From Pedobacter westerhofensis (GTDB lineage: Bacteria; Bacteroidota; Bacteroidia; Sphingobacteriales; Sphingobacteriaceae): a DNA stretch of 64,000 nt. Within the stretch, counting starts at the first letter, position 1, and each line of letters starts with the position of its first letter. A model generated the notes under the pieces. That model saw only the letters and a list, made by a program, of their open reading frames with translations, made no database searches and was not told the origin of the DNA. Of the stretch, positions 1 through 9,148 are shown one piece after another. Position numbers and translations under genes: made by a program. Where the stretch lies: contig NZ_FXTN01000002.1 in the NCBI RefSeq assembly GCF_900182595.1, positions 496,001 through 560,000 of the forward strand. Reading direction: 5' to 3'.

Positions 1-871
1 CCTTGATACGTTTCACGATCTCGTTCACCATGTACTCATAGTCGAAATCAAATACCAGTGAGTCTTTGAAAGGCATACCACCACCGATATCCAGTGTATC
101 CAGTTCAGGATTGATCTTTTTGAATTTGCAGTATAAGGTTACATATTTTTCCAGCTCATTCCAGTAATACGGAGAATCTGTAATACCAGAGTTGATAAAA
201 AAGTGAAGCAGCTTTACCCTGAAATTTGGATTGGCAGAGATCTTATTGTTGTAGAAATCAATCACATCCTCCATACGTACACCTAAACGGGAAGTATAGA
301 ATTGTGAATCCGGTTGTTCCTCGGCAGCGATACGGATACCTAAGTTACAAGGTGTATCCATTTCTACCTCATCATCAAAAAGGTTGAATTCCTCTTTATT
401 GTCCAGTACAGGAATGATGTTTTTGTAACCATCATGCAGCATATCAATGATATACTGTTTATACTGATAGGTTTTAAAACCATTGCAGATGACAGTAATA
501 TCCTTGGTAAGCGACCCTTTTTTCTCCAGTGCCTCGATCATTGGCATGTCGAAAGCAGAAGAAGTTTCAAGGTGAATGCCATTCTTTAAAGCTTCTTCAA
601 CGATATGTTTAAAGTGTGAGCTCTTGGTACAATAACAATACTTATAATCACCGCGGTAGTTATTCTTAATGATCGCCGTTTGAAACAACAGCTTTGCCTG
701 CTGGATCTTTTTGCTGATCATCGGAAGATAAGTGAAACGCAATGGTGTACCATAGGTTTCAATCATTTCCATAAGGTTCAGGTCTTGAAAATACAATTCG
801 TCATCTATAACGCTGTAGCCTTCCTGCGGAAAGCCAACACTTAGATCAAGAAATTCGGAGTAACTCTGCAT
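1..871 (-). CDS. speA: Biosynthetic arginine decarboxylase, N-terminal part (runs off the window)
   Basis: PLP-dependent fold-III decarboxylase converting arginine to agmatine, the first step of a polyamine route. The first 290 codons are visible and the C-terminus lies beyond the left edge. The translation starts MQSYSEFLDLSVGFPQEGYS. The motif YCYCTKSSHFKH near residue 75 fits the PLP-lysine site of the family, and the glycine-rich LDIGGGMPF near residue 265 fits the phosphate-binding loop. It is the third gene of a minus-strand run behind an ADI-like hydrolase and CtlX, 87 bp downstream of the latter, so the three probably serve arginine turnover together. Ornithine or diaminopimelate decarboxylase relatives share the fold; the N-terminal layout and neighbours favour arginine decarboxylase. 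Confidence 0.85.
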   Translation of the reverse strand, partial: MQSYSEFLDLSVGFPQEGYSVIDDELYFQDLNLMEMIETYGTPLRFTYLPMISKKIQQAKLLFQTAIIKNNYRGDYKYCYCTKSSHFKHIVEEALKNGIHLETSSAFDMPMIEALEKKGSLTKDITVICNGFKTYQYKQYIIDMLHDGYKNIIPVLDNKEEFNLFDDEVEMDTPCNLGIRIAAEEQPDSQFYTSRLGVRMEDVIDFYNNKISANPNFRVKLLHFFINSGITDSPYYWNELEKYVTLYCKFKKINPELDTLDIGGGMPFKDSLVFDFDYEYMVNEIVKRIK

Positions 872-958
872 TTATGGTAAAATATTTTTTGCAAAAATGT
901 AATTTTAAATTGAGAAACAGCTTTAATAAATCAAAATACTGTCACCCGGGGGTAGTAT

Positions 959-1870
959 TTATTTTTTTTGAAGATGTATCTCTGCCAGCATGCACCTGGC
1001 GCTTCCACCGCCGTTTTTTTCGATCGTATATAATGGAGAATAAATAATGCGGCTGTACTTTTCGAGCTTTTCTATCTGGCTGGTAGTCAGAGATAAAAAT
1101 GCCTGTTCCGACATGATCAAGAGTAATTCTTCCTTATTGTTTGCTACCTGCAGCATGTTGCCTGCGAAGTGGTTCATCTGATCATAACTGATTTCTATGA
1201 TTTCATGTCCACTGCTGCTGAGCTGAGCGGCAACTGTTTTTGTTTCTGCCGGATCTGCTATCGACTCCAGACAGACTACAGCAAAACCTCTTCCAATACA
1301 CATCATCACATTGGTATGGTATATAGGGAAGCCCTCTGCATCAACAGCGTTGAAAGTTACGGGCTGATATCCTGCACGCAGGCAAAAATCCGCCAATACT
1401 TTTTCGTCGGTTCTTAGCGAAAGGCAGGCATAGGCCAGTTTATTCGTTCTGTCGAGCACCATACTGCCGGTACCTTCCAGATAAATCTTGCTTTCTTCGT
1501 ACGCAGAGAGGTCGGTGATCCCACTGATGATAAAATCTTTTTCCAGGGTTTTGATAATGTCATCTCGGCGTTCCAGGCGCCGGTTTTCTGAATACATGGG
1601 GTACAGGAAAACCTGCGCATCCTCATGAAATGACACCCAGTTGTTCGGAAAGATAGAATCCGGCGTTGCAGGATCAAGTGTATCGTCTGCTACAGTAACA
1701 TTTACACCATTATCTTTCAGCAGCTGCGCGAAATCATCAAATTCTTTCAGTGCCTGGGATTGCACATTGTCTTCTTCAGAAAGCTGCTGAAATTTATTGT
1801 TTTCCGCGGTTTGTTCATTGAACCTGAAGTCCACCGGGCGGATCATTAATAACTCGTTCGTCGTTTGCAT
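959..1870 (-). CDS. ctlX: Citrulline-utilization-type hydrolase CtlX (amidinotransferase/ADI superfamily)
   Basis: A 303-aa protein of the guanidino-group-modifying superfamily. Expected catalytic elements are present: FPNNWVSFH near residue 75, the histidine in YHTNVMMCIGRG near residue 186, and the nucleophilic cysteine in GGGSARCMLAEIHL close to the C-terminus. Family knowledge suggests a citrulline hydrolase role; substrate choice within this superfamily cannot be read from the sequence. It starts 10 bp after the ADI-like gene upstream and precedes the arginine decarboxylase, so co-transcription is likely. A dimethylarginine hydrolase-like activity is the main alternative. Confidence 0.8.
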   Translation of the reverse strand: MQTTNELLMIRPVDFRFNEQTAENNKFQQLSEEDNVQSQALKEFDDFAQLLKDNGVNVTVADDTLDPATPDSIFPNNWVSFHEDAQVFLYPMYSENRRLERRDDIIKTLEKDFIISGITDLSAYEESKIYLEGTGSMVLDRTNKLAYACLSLRTDEKVLADFCLRAGYQPVTFNAVDAEGFPIYHTNVMMCIGRGFAVVCLESIADPAETKTVAAQLSSSGHEIIEISYDQMNHFAGNMLQVANNKEELLLIMSEQAFLSLTTSQIEKLEKYSRIIYSPLYTIEKNGGGSARCMLAEIHLQKK

Positions 1871-1880
1871 TTGTCTCTAA

Positions 1881-3323
1881 TTACAATTCATCTCTCAGCA
1901 GGGGCAGGCTCATACAATGGAAGCCACCTCTGGCCCTGGAAAGTTCTGCCGAAGGCATCAATATCAGCGTATCAGTAATGTCATCCGCAGTCACTTTTCC
2001 GCTTTCCAGGTCATGGATCAGTTCTTTCACGTGTACCACATCAAAACCATTGCTTTTAAAGGCTTCAATGGTTTTATCATTGCGGTCGTAGCCGAGGACA
2101 ACGCCTTCCTTAATCGCCAGCAGGTTACAGGAATCCGTCCACTGCTCACGTGCATCATAAGGAAAAGCACCGTTACCGCTGTAGATAAACTGTGTTTCTG
2201 TGATACTGCCAAGTTCGTTTCTGCTGATATCATTTAACAGCGCTTCGATGCTATCAAACGTAACTGGTTTTTGCTGGTTTTTGCTGAACTGGATAATTTC
2301 CGTCACATCCTTGGTGTCGGGTTCAATCAGGTAATTGATCGGCTCCGCCGGGGCACTGACCTGGTTTCCTGAAATCGACCTCAGCAGTGTCCATACATTA
2401 CGTTTAACCTGCGTAAACACCGTGTCAATATGCATAAAGTCCCTTTTGTTAGGAATTTTAACCACGGTTACCTTGTCTACTACGTTGTTATCAAATAATA
2501 GTTTGATCGCTTCGTTTGCTCCATATGCAGAAGTCCTTTCGCTGCAACCGATCAGCACATGGTTTGCGCTTACCATCATCACATCGCCGCCTTCAAGGGT
2601 TGTGCGGTGTTCTTCTTCTTCACCGGGGCGCAGGAAATGCTGCGCCGCATCGGGTATTTCCAGGATGTTATCCGCATATTCAGTAAACAGGGGATGGTTA
2701 AAAAAGATATAGCGCATCAGTAAGGTTTCCCTGCTGCGCGCTTTTTTTGCAGGCTTGTTCAGCAGGATATGGCTGTTAATAGTGATTCCAACATCCCTGG
2801 TGAAGATCAGGTTGGGGATAGGGGCGAATATCATCAGGTCGCCCGCCATGCTGCCCGAGATAAAGATCTTGGCCAGTTCTGCCGGATCTGTCTCAATCAG
2901 CTGCAGTTGCAATTTATAGGTACAGCCTTCAATCGCGCATACCGAAGCCGTCAGTTTTTTCTTGATGGAAGGATCTTTCAGGATATCTGAAAGCAGGTTT
3001 TGTATTTCTATTACCGCCAGTGAGCCATGGAAGCCGGCATTATCCGGTTTAAAGAACTTCCTGTCTGCCGTTTCGCTGTCGATATCGGCGAGTTTACCCT
3101 TAATCTTATCAGGGTCAAGGAAGTACATCAGGAGTTTGATATAATAATCGTATTCGTCTTTACGGATGGTATCCAGGTGCACGATGTCTTCAAAAAGCCA
3201 GTCCTGCGCCTTTGAGGGCACAACCTTGCCCAAACCACTGTCAGGACTATGGATCAGAAGCTTACGCAGCCGCCCGATTTCGGTGCTTACCTTTACTTTG
3301 AAATTTTCGTTATTTTCGGTCAT
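1881..3323 (-). CDS. Arginine deiminase-like amidinohydrolase, long form
   Basis: About 480 aa. The chosen start gives MTENNENFKVKVSTEIGRLR, where similarity to the family begins (LLIHSPDSG); a start 20 codons upstream is possible but would nearly reach argS. Superfamily residues are visible: LEGGDVMMVSANHVLIGCSE, the His-x-Asp of DFMHIDTVFTQV, and the C-terminal cysteine in ARGGFHCMSLPL. It is longer than classical arginine deiminase (about 410 aa). First gene of the arginine cluster, divergent from argS across an 86-bp gap. Pairing with CtlX and arginine decarboxylase supports a role in arginine or citrulline turnover; the exact substrate is unknown. Confidence 0.8.
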   Translation of the reverse strand: MTENNENFKVKVSTEIGRLRKLLIHSPDSGLGKVVPSKAQDWLFEDIVHLDTIRKDEYDYYIKLLMYFLDPDKIKGKLADIDSETADRKFFKPDNAGFHGSLAVIEIQNLLSDILKDPSIKKKLTASVCAIEGCTYKLQLQLIETDPAELAKIFISGSMAGDLMIFAPIPNLIFTRDVGITINSHILLNKPAKKARSRETLLMRYIFFNHPLFTEYADNILEIPDAAQHFLRPGEEEEHRTTLEGGDVMMVSANHVLIGCSERTSAYGANEAIKLLFDNNVVDKVTVVKIPNKRDFMHIDTVFTQVKRNVWTLLRSISGNQVSAPAEPINYLIEPDTKDVTEIIQFSKNQQKPVTFDSIEALLNDISRNELGSITETQFIYSGNGAFPYDAREQWTDSCNLLAIKEGVVLGYDRNDKTIEAFKSNGFDVVHVKELIHDLESGKVTADDITDTLILMPSAELSRARGGFHCMSLPLLRDEL

Positions 3324-3409
3324 ACTCAGTTTATGGTTAAGCAAAGCTATCCAATATTTTTTTAATATATAATATTCGCTCATTATTGCTTATTTGGTTA
3401 TTTTTGGCC

Positions 3410-5182
3410 ATGGATTTTATTATTACGGAAGTAGTGAAAGGTATAAAGCAACTCTATCATCAGGATGTTGAAGAAAGCCTGATCAGTATACAGGATACGC
3501 GTAAAGAGTTTGAGGGGCAGGCAACTATAGTAGTTTTTCCATTTGTGAGGTTCTCCAAAAAATCGCCCGAACAAACGGCAAATGATCTGGGCGAATACCT
3601 GGTAGCCAATCTGGAAGTAGTGACGGCTTTTAATGTGGTAAAAGGCTTTTTAAACCTGAGCATTACCAATTCGTACTGGATGGACCTGTTTAACACAGAG
3701 TTGCTGAGAGCTGATTTTGGCAAGATCCCTTCCAACGGGAAAAAGGTAATGGTAGAATATTCTTCGCCCAATACCAACAAACCGCTTCACCTGGGGCACG
3801 TACGTAATAACCTGCTGGGCTATTCGGTATCAGAATTACTGAAAGCGAATGGTTCTGAAGTATATAAAGTAAACCTGGTAAACGACAGGGGCATACATAT
3901 CTGTAAGTCGATGCTGGCCTGGCAGAAATGGGGCAATGAAGAAACGCCCGAAAGTTCTGGTTTGAAGGGCGATCACCTGGTAGGCAAATACTATGTGATC
4001 TTTGATAAGGAATATAAAAAGGAGATCGAAGCGCTGAAACTTACCGGACAAACCGAAGATGAGGCCAAGAAAAATGCTCCTCTTATCCGTGAAGTGCAGG
4101 CAATGCTTTTAGCCTGGGAAAATGGCGACGATGCTGTGATCTCGCTCTGGAAAAGAATGAACGGCTGGGTGTATGACGGCTTTGCCGTTACCTACAAAAA
4201 CCTGGGCGTAGATTTTGATAAGTATTATTATGAAAGCAATACCTACTTATTAGGAAAAGATACGGTTGACGAAGGACTGGAAAAAGGTGTTTTCTTCAAA
4301 AAAGAAGATGGCTCTGTATGGATAGACCTTACAGATGATGGTTTAGATCAGAAGCTGGTGCTGCGTGCGGATGGAACTTCGGTATATATTACCCAGGACC
4401 TGGGTACCGCACAAATGAAATATGACGATTTCTCCATGGATGAGTCGATCTATGTAGTGGGCAACGAACAGGATTATCACTTTAAGGTGCTGTTCCTGAT
4501 CCTTGATAAGCTGGGCAAAAGCTGGGCGAAAGGATTGTATCATTTATCCTATGGAATGGTAGATCTGCCAAGCGGTAAAATGAAATCACGCGAGGGTACG
4601 GTAGTTGATGCAGATGACCTGATCGCCGAAATGGTGGCTACCGCAAAACAGAAAACTGAAGCACTGGGCAAGGTTGATAATTTCAGCGAGGAAGAAAAGG
4701 AAAGCCTGTATTATAAAATTGGTATGGGTGCATTGAAATACTTCCTGCTGAAGGTTGAGCCCAAAAAGCGGTTACTGTTTGATCCTGCTGAATCGATAGA
4801 TTTCCAGGGAAATACCGGGCCATTTATTCAGTATACACATGCACGTATCAAATCTTTGCTGAATAAAGCTGGTTTTGTATCAGATGTAAAAGTTGATAAC
4901 GAGATTGAATTGTCTGCTACGGAGCTTGAGATGATTATCCTGCTGGCAAAATATCCTTCGGAAATTGCTGCGGCAGCTAAAACATTCAGTCCTGCGAGCT
5001 TAGCTAATTATATTTACGAGGTGGCGAAGATGTTCAATAAGTTCTACCATGAGATCCCGCCAATTGTGAAAGAAGAAGATGAGCAGATGAAACAGCACAG
5101 GTTAAACCTGAGCTGGGTAACTGCAAATGTGATCAATGATGGGATGAGGATTCTGGGGATTGAGGTTCCTGAAAGAATGTAA
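3410..5182 (+). CDS. argS: Arginyl-tRNA synthetase
   Basis: A 590-aa class I aminoacyl-tRNA synthetase charging tRNA-Arg in the cytoplasm. The HIGH-type motif reads HLGHVRNN near residue 125 and the KMSKS-type motif reads GKMKSREG near residue 390, as expected for ArgRS. The C-terminal DALR anticodon-binding domain is complete. The ATG at 3410 gives MDFIITEVVKGIKQLY, a normal ArgRS N-terminus; the upstream TTG would add eight odd residues. A TAnnTTTG match lies only a few bases before the ATG, so it is probably not the promoter. Followed by a long terminator hairpin. Confidence 0.95.
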   Translation: MDFIITEVVKGIKQLYHQDVEESLISIQDTRKEFEGQATIVVFPFVRFSKKSPEQTANDLGEYLVANLEVVTAFNVVKGFLNLSITNSYWMDLFNTELLRADFGKIPSNGKKVMVEYSSPNTNKPLHLGHVRNNLLGYSVSELLKANGSEVYKVNLVNDRGIHICKSMLAWQKWGNEETPESSGLKGDHLVGKYYVIFDKEYKKEIEALKLTGQTEDEAKKNAPLIREVQAMLLAWENGDDAVISLWKRMNGWVYDGFAVTYKNLGVDFDKYYYESNTYLLGKDTVDEGLEKGVFFKKEDGSVWIDLTDDGLDQKLVLRADGTSVYITQDLGTAQMKYDDFSMDESIYVVGNEQDYHFKVLFLILDKLGKSWAKGLYHLSYGMVDLPSGKMKSREGTVVDADDLIAEMVATAKQKTEALGKVDNFSEEEKESLYYKIGMGALKYFLLKVEPKKRLLFDPAESIDFQGNTGPFIQYTHARIKSLLNKAGFVSDVKVDNEIELSATELEMIILLAKYPSEIAAAAKTFSPASLANYIYEVAKMFNKFYHEIPPIVKEEDEQMKQHRLNLSWVTANVINDGMRILGIEVPERM

Positions 5183-5196
5183 AGATCTGGAGGGGG

Positions 5197-5278
5197 ATCA
5201 AAAAAGCTCGTTTGATTTCCTTGCTGCCTGCTGCTGAAACGCAGCAGAAGGCAAGGAAATCAAACGAGCTTTTTTGAT
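5197..5278. terminator. Long bidirectional terminator hairpin between argS and the AI-2E-type gene
   Basis: Perfect 28-bp arms at 5197-5224 and 5251-5278, then a short internal mismatch, a further 7-bp stem (5228-5234 with 5241-5247) and a 6-nt loop. The arms contain A6 on one side and T6 on the other, so either strand ends in a U-run. It sits between convergent genes, as expected for a shared terminator. The stem is unusually long for an intrinsic terminator. Confidence 0.8.
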
Positions 5279-5343
5279 ATGGGAGGGGTCATCCAGCTGG
5301 GCGCATAGCCTGCATTGCGCAGAACATATTTGATAAACAGCTC

Positions 5344-5511
5344 GCTAAATCCTGTTCAAATCAGATTGCTAAATCCTGTACAAATCGGATTACTAAATCT
5401 TGTGTAAATCGGATTGCTGATTCTTGTACAAATCGGATTGCTAAATCTTGTGTAAATCGGATTGCTGATTCTTGTACAAATCGGATTGCTAATTCTTGTT
5501 GAAATCCTAAA
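5344..5511. repeat. 24-bp intergenic tandem repeat, seven copies
   Basis: Seven uninterrupted 24-bp units, starting at 5344, 5368, 5392, 5416, 5440, 5464 and 5488. Most contain the core aaatcggatt. Units 3-4 and 5-6 alternate as a 48-bp higher-order pair; the last unit has diverged. The period is a multiple of three and one frame stays open across the array, but it has no ATG and ends in TGA inside unit 7, so coding is unlikely. It lies in the intergenic space between two convergent genes. Confidence 0.9.
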
Positions 5512-5587
5512 ATGCATCCAAAGCAATCCGGTTACTAAATCATATTATATCAGCGAATTGAATCCTTACGCGATACAATACTAAACT

Positions 5588-6709
5588 TTAACCTTTATCG
5601 ACACCAGCGGTGGTCTCAACAGTTCCTTTTTTTCTGAACGAGGGGAATTTCATAGGGCTCTTTGTTGGTCTTTCATCACCAAATAATACACCCCATTGTT
5701 TGAACATCTCCGTTCTGTCGAAGATGACTTTAAGTACAGCAATGATGGGCATAGAAAGGAACATACCGGAAACACCGGCGATGCTTCCTCCTACGATCAC
5801 ACCGAGGATAGACATCAGGGCATTGATTTTTACTTTGGAACCAACGATTCTTGGCATCAGGATGTTATTGTCCAAAAACTGAACGCCAGCAATTACCGCA
5901 AGTACTGTGATCACAGGGCCTAAGGTTGTAGATGCAGTTAATGTAAGCATTACACCTATTATATTGCCGAGCAGCGCACCAACGTAAGGTATGAGGTTCA
6001 GGATCGCGAATATAACGCCTATGAGCAGTGCATGCTTAATTCCCAGCAGCAGTAATATTCCACCCAGCAATACAGTCATATAGGTCACTTGGATTAACAG
6101 ACCTACCAGATAGCTCTTGATGATGGTTTCTGTTTCATAGATTGCATCTTTCACCTTCGGATGGTCGTCTGTTTTAAACCACATGAATGCAAACCGCAGT
6201 AAGATGTCTTTATAAAAGAGGATCAGGTAAATGTAGATGGGCAAGAGACCTACAAAGACAAATACGGAGCTTAATGTCACTGCTGCGCCACTTGCCATTC
6301 CTCCGGCCATAGCCAGCAGATCATTACTTTTTTTATTGATAAAATCCAGTTGTTCTTTGGTAGAATAATGGCTGACTTTGCTCACCCAGTTACTTAGTGC
6401 CTGCAGATGCTTGGATACATTGGCTTTGATCTGCGGGAAGTCTTTTACCAGACTGCCAACCTGCGCAGAAAAGAACCAGACGATCAGCCCTACAAAGATG
6501 AACACGATCAGAATAGGCAGAATAATGGCCACCGCTTCAGGAAGGTTGACCTTTCTGAGCCAACGGTATATCGGCAGTAACATAATGCTAATAAAGAATG
6601 CCATGATTACGGGCATGATAATGTCGCTTCCGATGACCATCACGGTTCCGATCAGCAGTAAACCCAGTAATTCTAAAGACCTTTTAACGGTAAGTGGCAG
6701 TTCCTTCAT
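5588..6709 (-). CDS. AI-2E family transporter (PerM/YdiK-like membrane protein)
   Basis: A 373-aa integral membrane protein with the family layout: two paired N-terminal TM helices (LELLGLLLIGTVMVIGSDII and the following segment), a third near residue 60, a soluble middle part, then a cluster of C-terminal TM helices with the typical LIPYVGALLGNIIG and GVSGMFLSMPIIAVLKVIFD segments. Family members are linked to export of small molecules or to ion/proton exchange; the AI-2 label is historical. Divergent from mnmE; its 3' end faces the tandem repeat and the long terminator. Confidence 0.85.
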   Translation of the reverse strand: MKELPLTVKRSLELLGLLLIGTVMVIGSDIIMPVIMAFFISIMLLPIYRWLRKVNLPEAVAIILPILIVFIFVGLIVWFFSAQVGSLVKDFPQIKANVSKHLQALSNWVSKVSHYSTKEQLDFINKKSNDLLAMAGGMASGAAVTLSSVFVFVGLLPIYIYLILFYKDILLRFAFMWFKTDDHPKVKDAIYETETIIKSYLVGLLIQVTYMTVLLGGILLLLGIKHALLIGVIFAILNLIPYVGALLGNIIGVMLTLTASTTLGPVITVLAVIAGVQFLDNNILMPRIVGSKVKINALMSILGVIVGGSIAGVSGMFLSMPIIAVLKVIFDRTEMFKQWGVLFGDERPTKSPMKFPSFRKKGTVETTAGVDKG

Positions 6710-6776
6710 TTTGTAATTGTATTGTTATTGTGATAAGTTTCCATATTTAACTATGTAAAGCATGCAAATGTTTGGG

Positions 6777-6784
6777 TAGATTTG
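6777..6784 (+). promoter_or_regulatory. Putative -7 box of the mnmE promoter
   Basis: TAGATTTG matches the Bacteroidota -7 consensus TAnnTTTG, 28 nt before the mnmE ATG. No clear TTTG-type -33 element is seen at the usual distance, so the call rests on one box. Confidence 0.4.
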
Positions 6785-6811
6785 CACATTCTTACACATA
6801 TACACATTACC

Positions 6812-8182
6812 ATGATTACAGATGAAACAATAGTAGCCTTGTCAACTCCGCCGGGATCGGGTGCAATCGGGGTGATCCGCCTGTCAGGAAAAGATGCTAT
6901 TTCCATCACTAATTCGGTATTCAGTGGTAAGGACCTGCTCGCGCAACCTTCACATACTTTGCATTTTGGACTGATCAAAGATGGCGACATCGTGATCGAC
7001 GAGGTTGTGGTAAGTTTGTTTGTAGGCCCAAGATCGTACACCAAAGAAAACGTGGTAGAGATTTCCTGCCATGGCTCTAATTATATTATACAGCAGATTA
7101 TCAGTTTGCTGATTAAAAAAGGTGCTTCAGCTGCAAAACCCGGAGAATTTACTTTAAGGGCTTTCCTGAACGGTGCGATGGACCTGTCGCAGGCCGAAGC
7201 CGTAGCTGACCTGATTTCTTCAGATTCGCAGGCAGCGCACAGTGTGGCGATGAACCAGCTGCGGGGAGGGTTCAGTACTGAACTGAATGTTCTGCGCGAA
7301 CAGCTGATCCATTTTGCTTCCATGATTGAGCTTGAACTTGACTTCTCAGAAGAGGATGTGGAGTTTGCCAACCGCGACCAGCTGCAGGATCTGATCAATA
7401 AAATTACAATGGTGCTCAATAAGCTGATCCGTTCCTTTGAATTGGGGAATGTAATCAAGGAAGGTATCAACACCGTGATCGCCGGCAGGCCTAACGCAGG
7501 GAAATCTACATTGCTGAATGCTTTGCTGAATGAAGACCGTGCAATTGTCAGCGAGATCGCCGGAACCACAAGGGACACGATAGAGGAAGTTTTAAATATC
7601 AACGGTATCAACTTCCGTATGATTGATACAGCGGGCATACGCGAGGCTACAGACACGATTGAAGCCATAGGGGTGGAGAAGACGATGCAGAAGATCAGCC
7701 ATGCTGCAGTTCTGGTTTATCTCTTTGATGTAGTGAACATGACTGCCCGCGAAATCCACGAGGATATCAATAGTCTGTACCGACCTGGGTTTACATTTAT
7801 TGCCGTAGCCAACAAGATGGACCTAACTTATAACGACAGGATCAAGGAACTGGATCTTCCGCTGGATATTGCTTTCGTTTCGATCTCTGCGAAAGAGAAT
7901 AAGGGAATAGAAGAATTGAAGGAGTTGTTATATGATACTGTAGTAGGGGATAAGCTTTCAGAAAGCCATACAATGGTGACGAACATCCGGCATGTGGAAG
8001 CGCTAAGAAAAACCCAGGAGTCACTGCATAGCGTTTCTGAAGGACTGATCAATCCTGTGACTTCAGATTTCCTGGCAACGGATATCAAGCAGGCATTGTA
8101 TTATCTGGGTGAGATTACCGGAAAGGTCACTACTGATGATTTGCTGGAGAATATCTTTAGTAAGTTTTGTATTGGAAAATAA
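6812..8182 (+). CDS. mnmE: tRNA modification GTPase MnmE
   Basis: A 456-aa GTPase that, with MnmG, modifies wobble uridine 34 of certain tRNAs. The N-terminal folate-binding domain is followed by a helical domain carrying an inserted G domain: P-loop GRPNAGKST, switch II DTAG, and ANKMD. The C-terminus is the canonical FCIGK with the catalytic cysteine. The ATG at 6812 gives MITDETIVALSTPPGSGAIG, the standard start; ten extra codons upstream were rejected. The 3' end of this gene is a known integration site for genomic islands (SGI1 in enterobacteria), and an accessory stretch starts directly behind it here. Confidence 0.95.
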   Translation: MITDETIVALSTPPGSGAIGVIRLSGKDAISITNSVFSGKDLLAQPSHTLHFGLIKDGDIVIDEVVVSLFVGPRSYTKENVVEISCHGSNYIIQQIISLLIKKGASAAKPGEFTLRAFLNGAMDLSQAEAVADLISSDSQAAHSVAMNQLRGGFSTELNVLREQLIHFASMIELELDFSEEDVEFANRDQLQDLINKITMVLNKLIRSFELGNVIKEGINTVIAGRPNAGKSTLLNALLNEDRAIVSEIAGTTRDTIEEVLNINGINFRMIDTAGIREATDTIEAIGVEKTMQKISHAAVLVYLFDVVNMTAREIHEDINSLYRPGFTFIAVANKMDLTYNDRIKELDLPLDIAFVSISAKENKGIEELKELLYDTVVGDKLSESHTMVTNIRHVEALRKTQESLHSVSEGLINPVTSDFLATDIKQALYYLGEITGKVTTDDLLENIFSKFCIGK

Positions 8183-8459
8183 GTCATACAAATATCGATA
8201 GACATCAGTTACGAAAAGCCATTATTTACTTGTAAATGAAGGTTTTGAAGTTTGTAATTGTCTAGTAGCACCTTGATTTTATTATTGTTTTGTGTATTTT
8301 TGTTACCCGAAAATGATTTTTAATGAAGCCACTTTTTATGTTTAAACTGTATAAAACAAATTCACTTATATACGCTTAAATCCTCTTAGGTAAATTTAAT
8401 GACTTAAATCTTATAAGTGTGAGATCAAATTTTACAATAACGATTTGACTTTGCTCTGT

Positions 8460-8691
8460 ATGGATAGTTTATTATTTTGGTTTAATGAGCTTAAAAACAG
8501 TAAAGATCCCAACGTTGAGGCTTTGGAACTAGGTTTCCGCAAATTTCTATATTCGACCATTAGAATCTGAATCCAGCCGTTGCCACTACGAACACTTCAC
8601 AGACAACGGAGAGCAACTTGGAAAGTTTCCACCTTATTTGTACCTCGAAGTGTTTAATGGTTTGCTTGTCAGGTTTTGTATAAGGAATTAA
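8460..8691 (+). pseudogene. Possible degenerate gene, frame-split
   Basis: Within the 610-bp gap behind mnmE, one frame from ATG 8460 reads MDSLLFWFNELKNSKDPNVE and stops at 8570. A second frame, open from 8533 to the TAA at 8689-8691, reads on with HYEHFTDNGEQLGKFPPYLY. A single shift between about 8533 and 8570 would join them into one protein of about 75 aa. I do not recognise the family. The end (RFCIRN) resembles the end of MnmE. The rest of 8183-8792 is AT-rich and shows nothing else I can name apart from a TATATTTG box at 8762-8769. Confidence 0.3.
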
Positions 8692-8792
8692 TCACATAAT
8701 TACCGCTGATCTGGCTACAAGAATCAGCAGTTTGAATAATCCGCCGCCGGATCCTGGGCGGTATATTTGTGAGGGACAGCTTCACAACTAGA

Positions 8793-9023
8793 ATGCAAAC
8801 ACAGAACAATAACGATCAGCCCGCGGGTAGCTTAGCTTACAGTCCGGACCCTGAATACCAAGATGTATTTGCCCAAACCGGCGGTGCATCGGCTTTCTGT
8901 ACTGTGCCGGGCGACTGGCAGGCCATGCGGAAAGCCGGCAACATAGCCATGCAAGCACTCGCCGGTCAACCGCCGCAATTTCCGGATGTCCAAACTGAGA
9001 TATTCACTACTTACCGAGGGTAA
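8793..9023 (+). CDS. Small hypothetical protein
   Basis: A 76-aa frame starting MQTQNNNDQPAGSLAYSPDP and ending EIFTTYRG. It is soluble, proline- and glutamine-rich, with no membrane segment or known motif. Support comes from a TAnnTTTG box (TATATTTG, 8762-8769) about 24 nt before the ATG and from GC-rich codon use unlike the AT-rich flanks. It could equally be the remnant of a larger gene in this decayed accessory stretch. Confidence 0.35.
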   Translation: MQTQNNNDQPAGSLAYSPDPEYQDVFAQTGGASAFCTVPGDWQAMRKAGNIAMQALAGQPPQFPDVQTEIFTTYRG

Positions 9024-9070
9024 AAATAGCGAAATTTCATATTTTAATTCACCTCTTATGGACACAATGT

Positions 9071-9148
9071 TATGAGCCAATTAAAGCATTTATTCGGCTC
9101 ATTAAATTCGTATCTTTGAGCCGAATAACAACTTTAATCGGCTCACTA
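9071..9148 (+). promoter_or_regulatory. Promoter and four-site operator array of the Fic gene
   Basis: Four copies of TGAGCC(G/A)A(A/T)TAA in alternating orientation occupy 9073-9084 (+), about 9090-9102 (-), 9117-9128 (+) and 9133-9145 (-). They form two nested inverted repeats. The -7 box TATCTTTG (TAnnTTTG) at 9111-9118 overlaps the third copy, and the ATG at 9148 follows 30 nt later. A bound protein would cover the promoter, so repression, perhaps by the winged-helix end of the Fic protein itself, is a reasonable inference. Confidence 0.7.

Noticed and set aside
5278..5502. Open frame through the 24-bp repeat that would encode an 8-residue repeat peptide
   Set aside because: No ATG, GTG or TTG start with a plausible upstream context was found, and the frame ends in the last unit. 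Treated as non-coding repeat.
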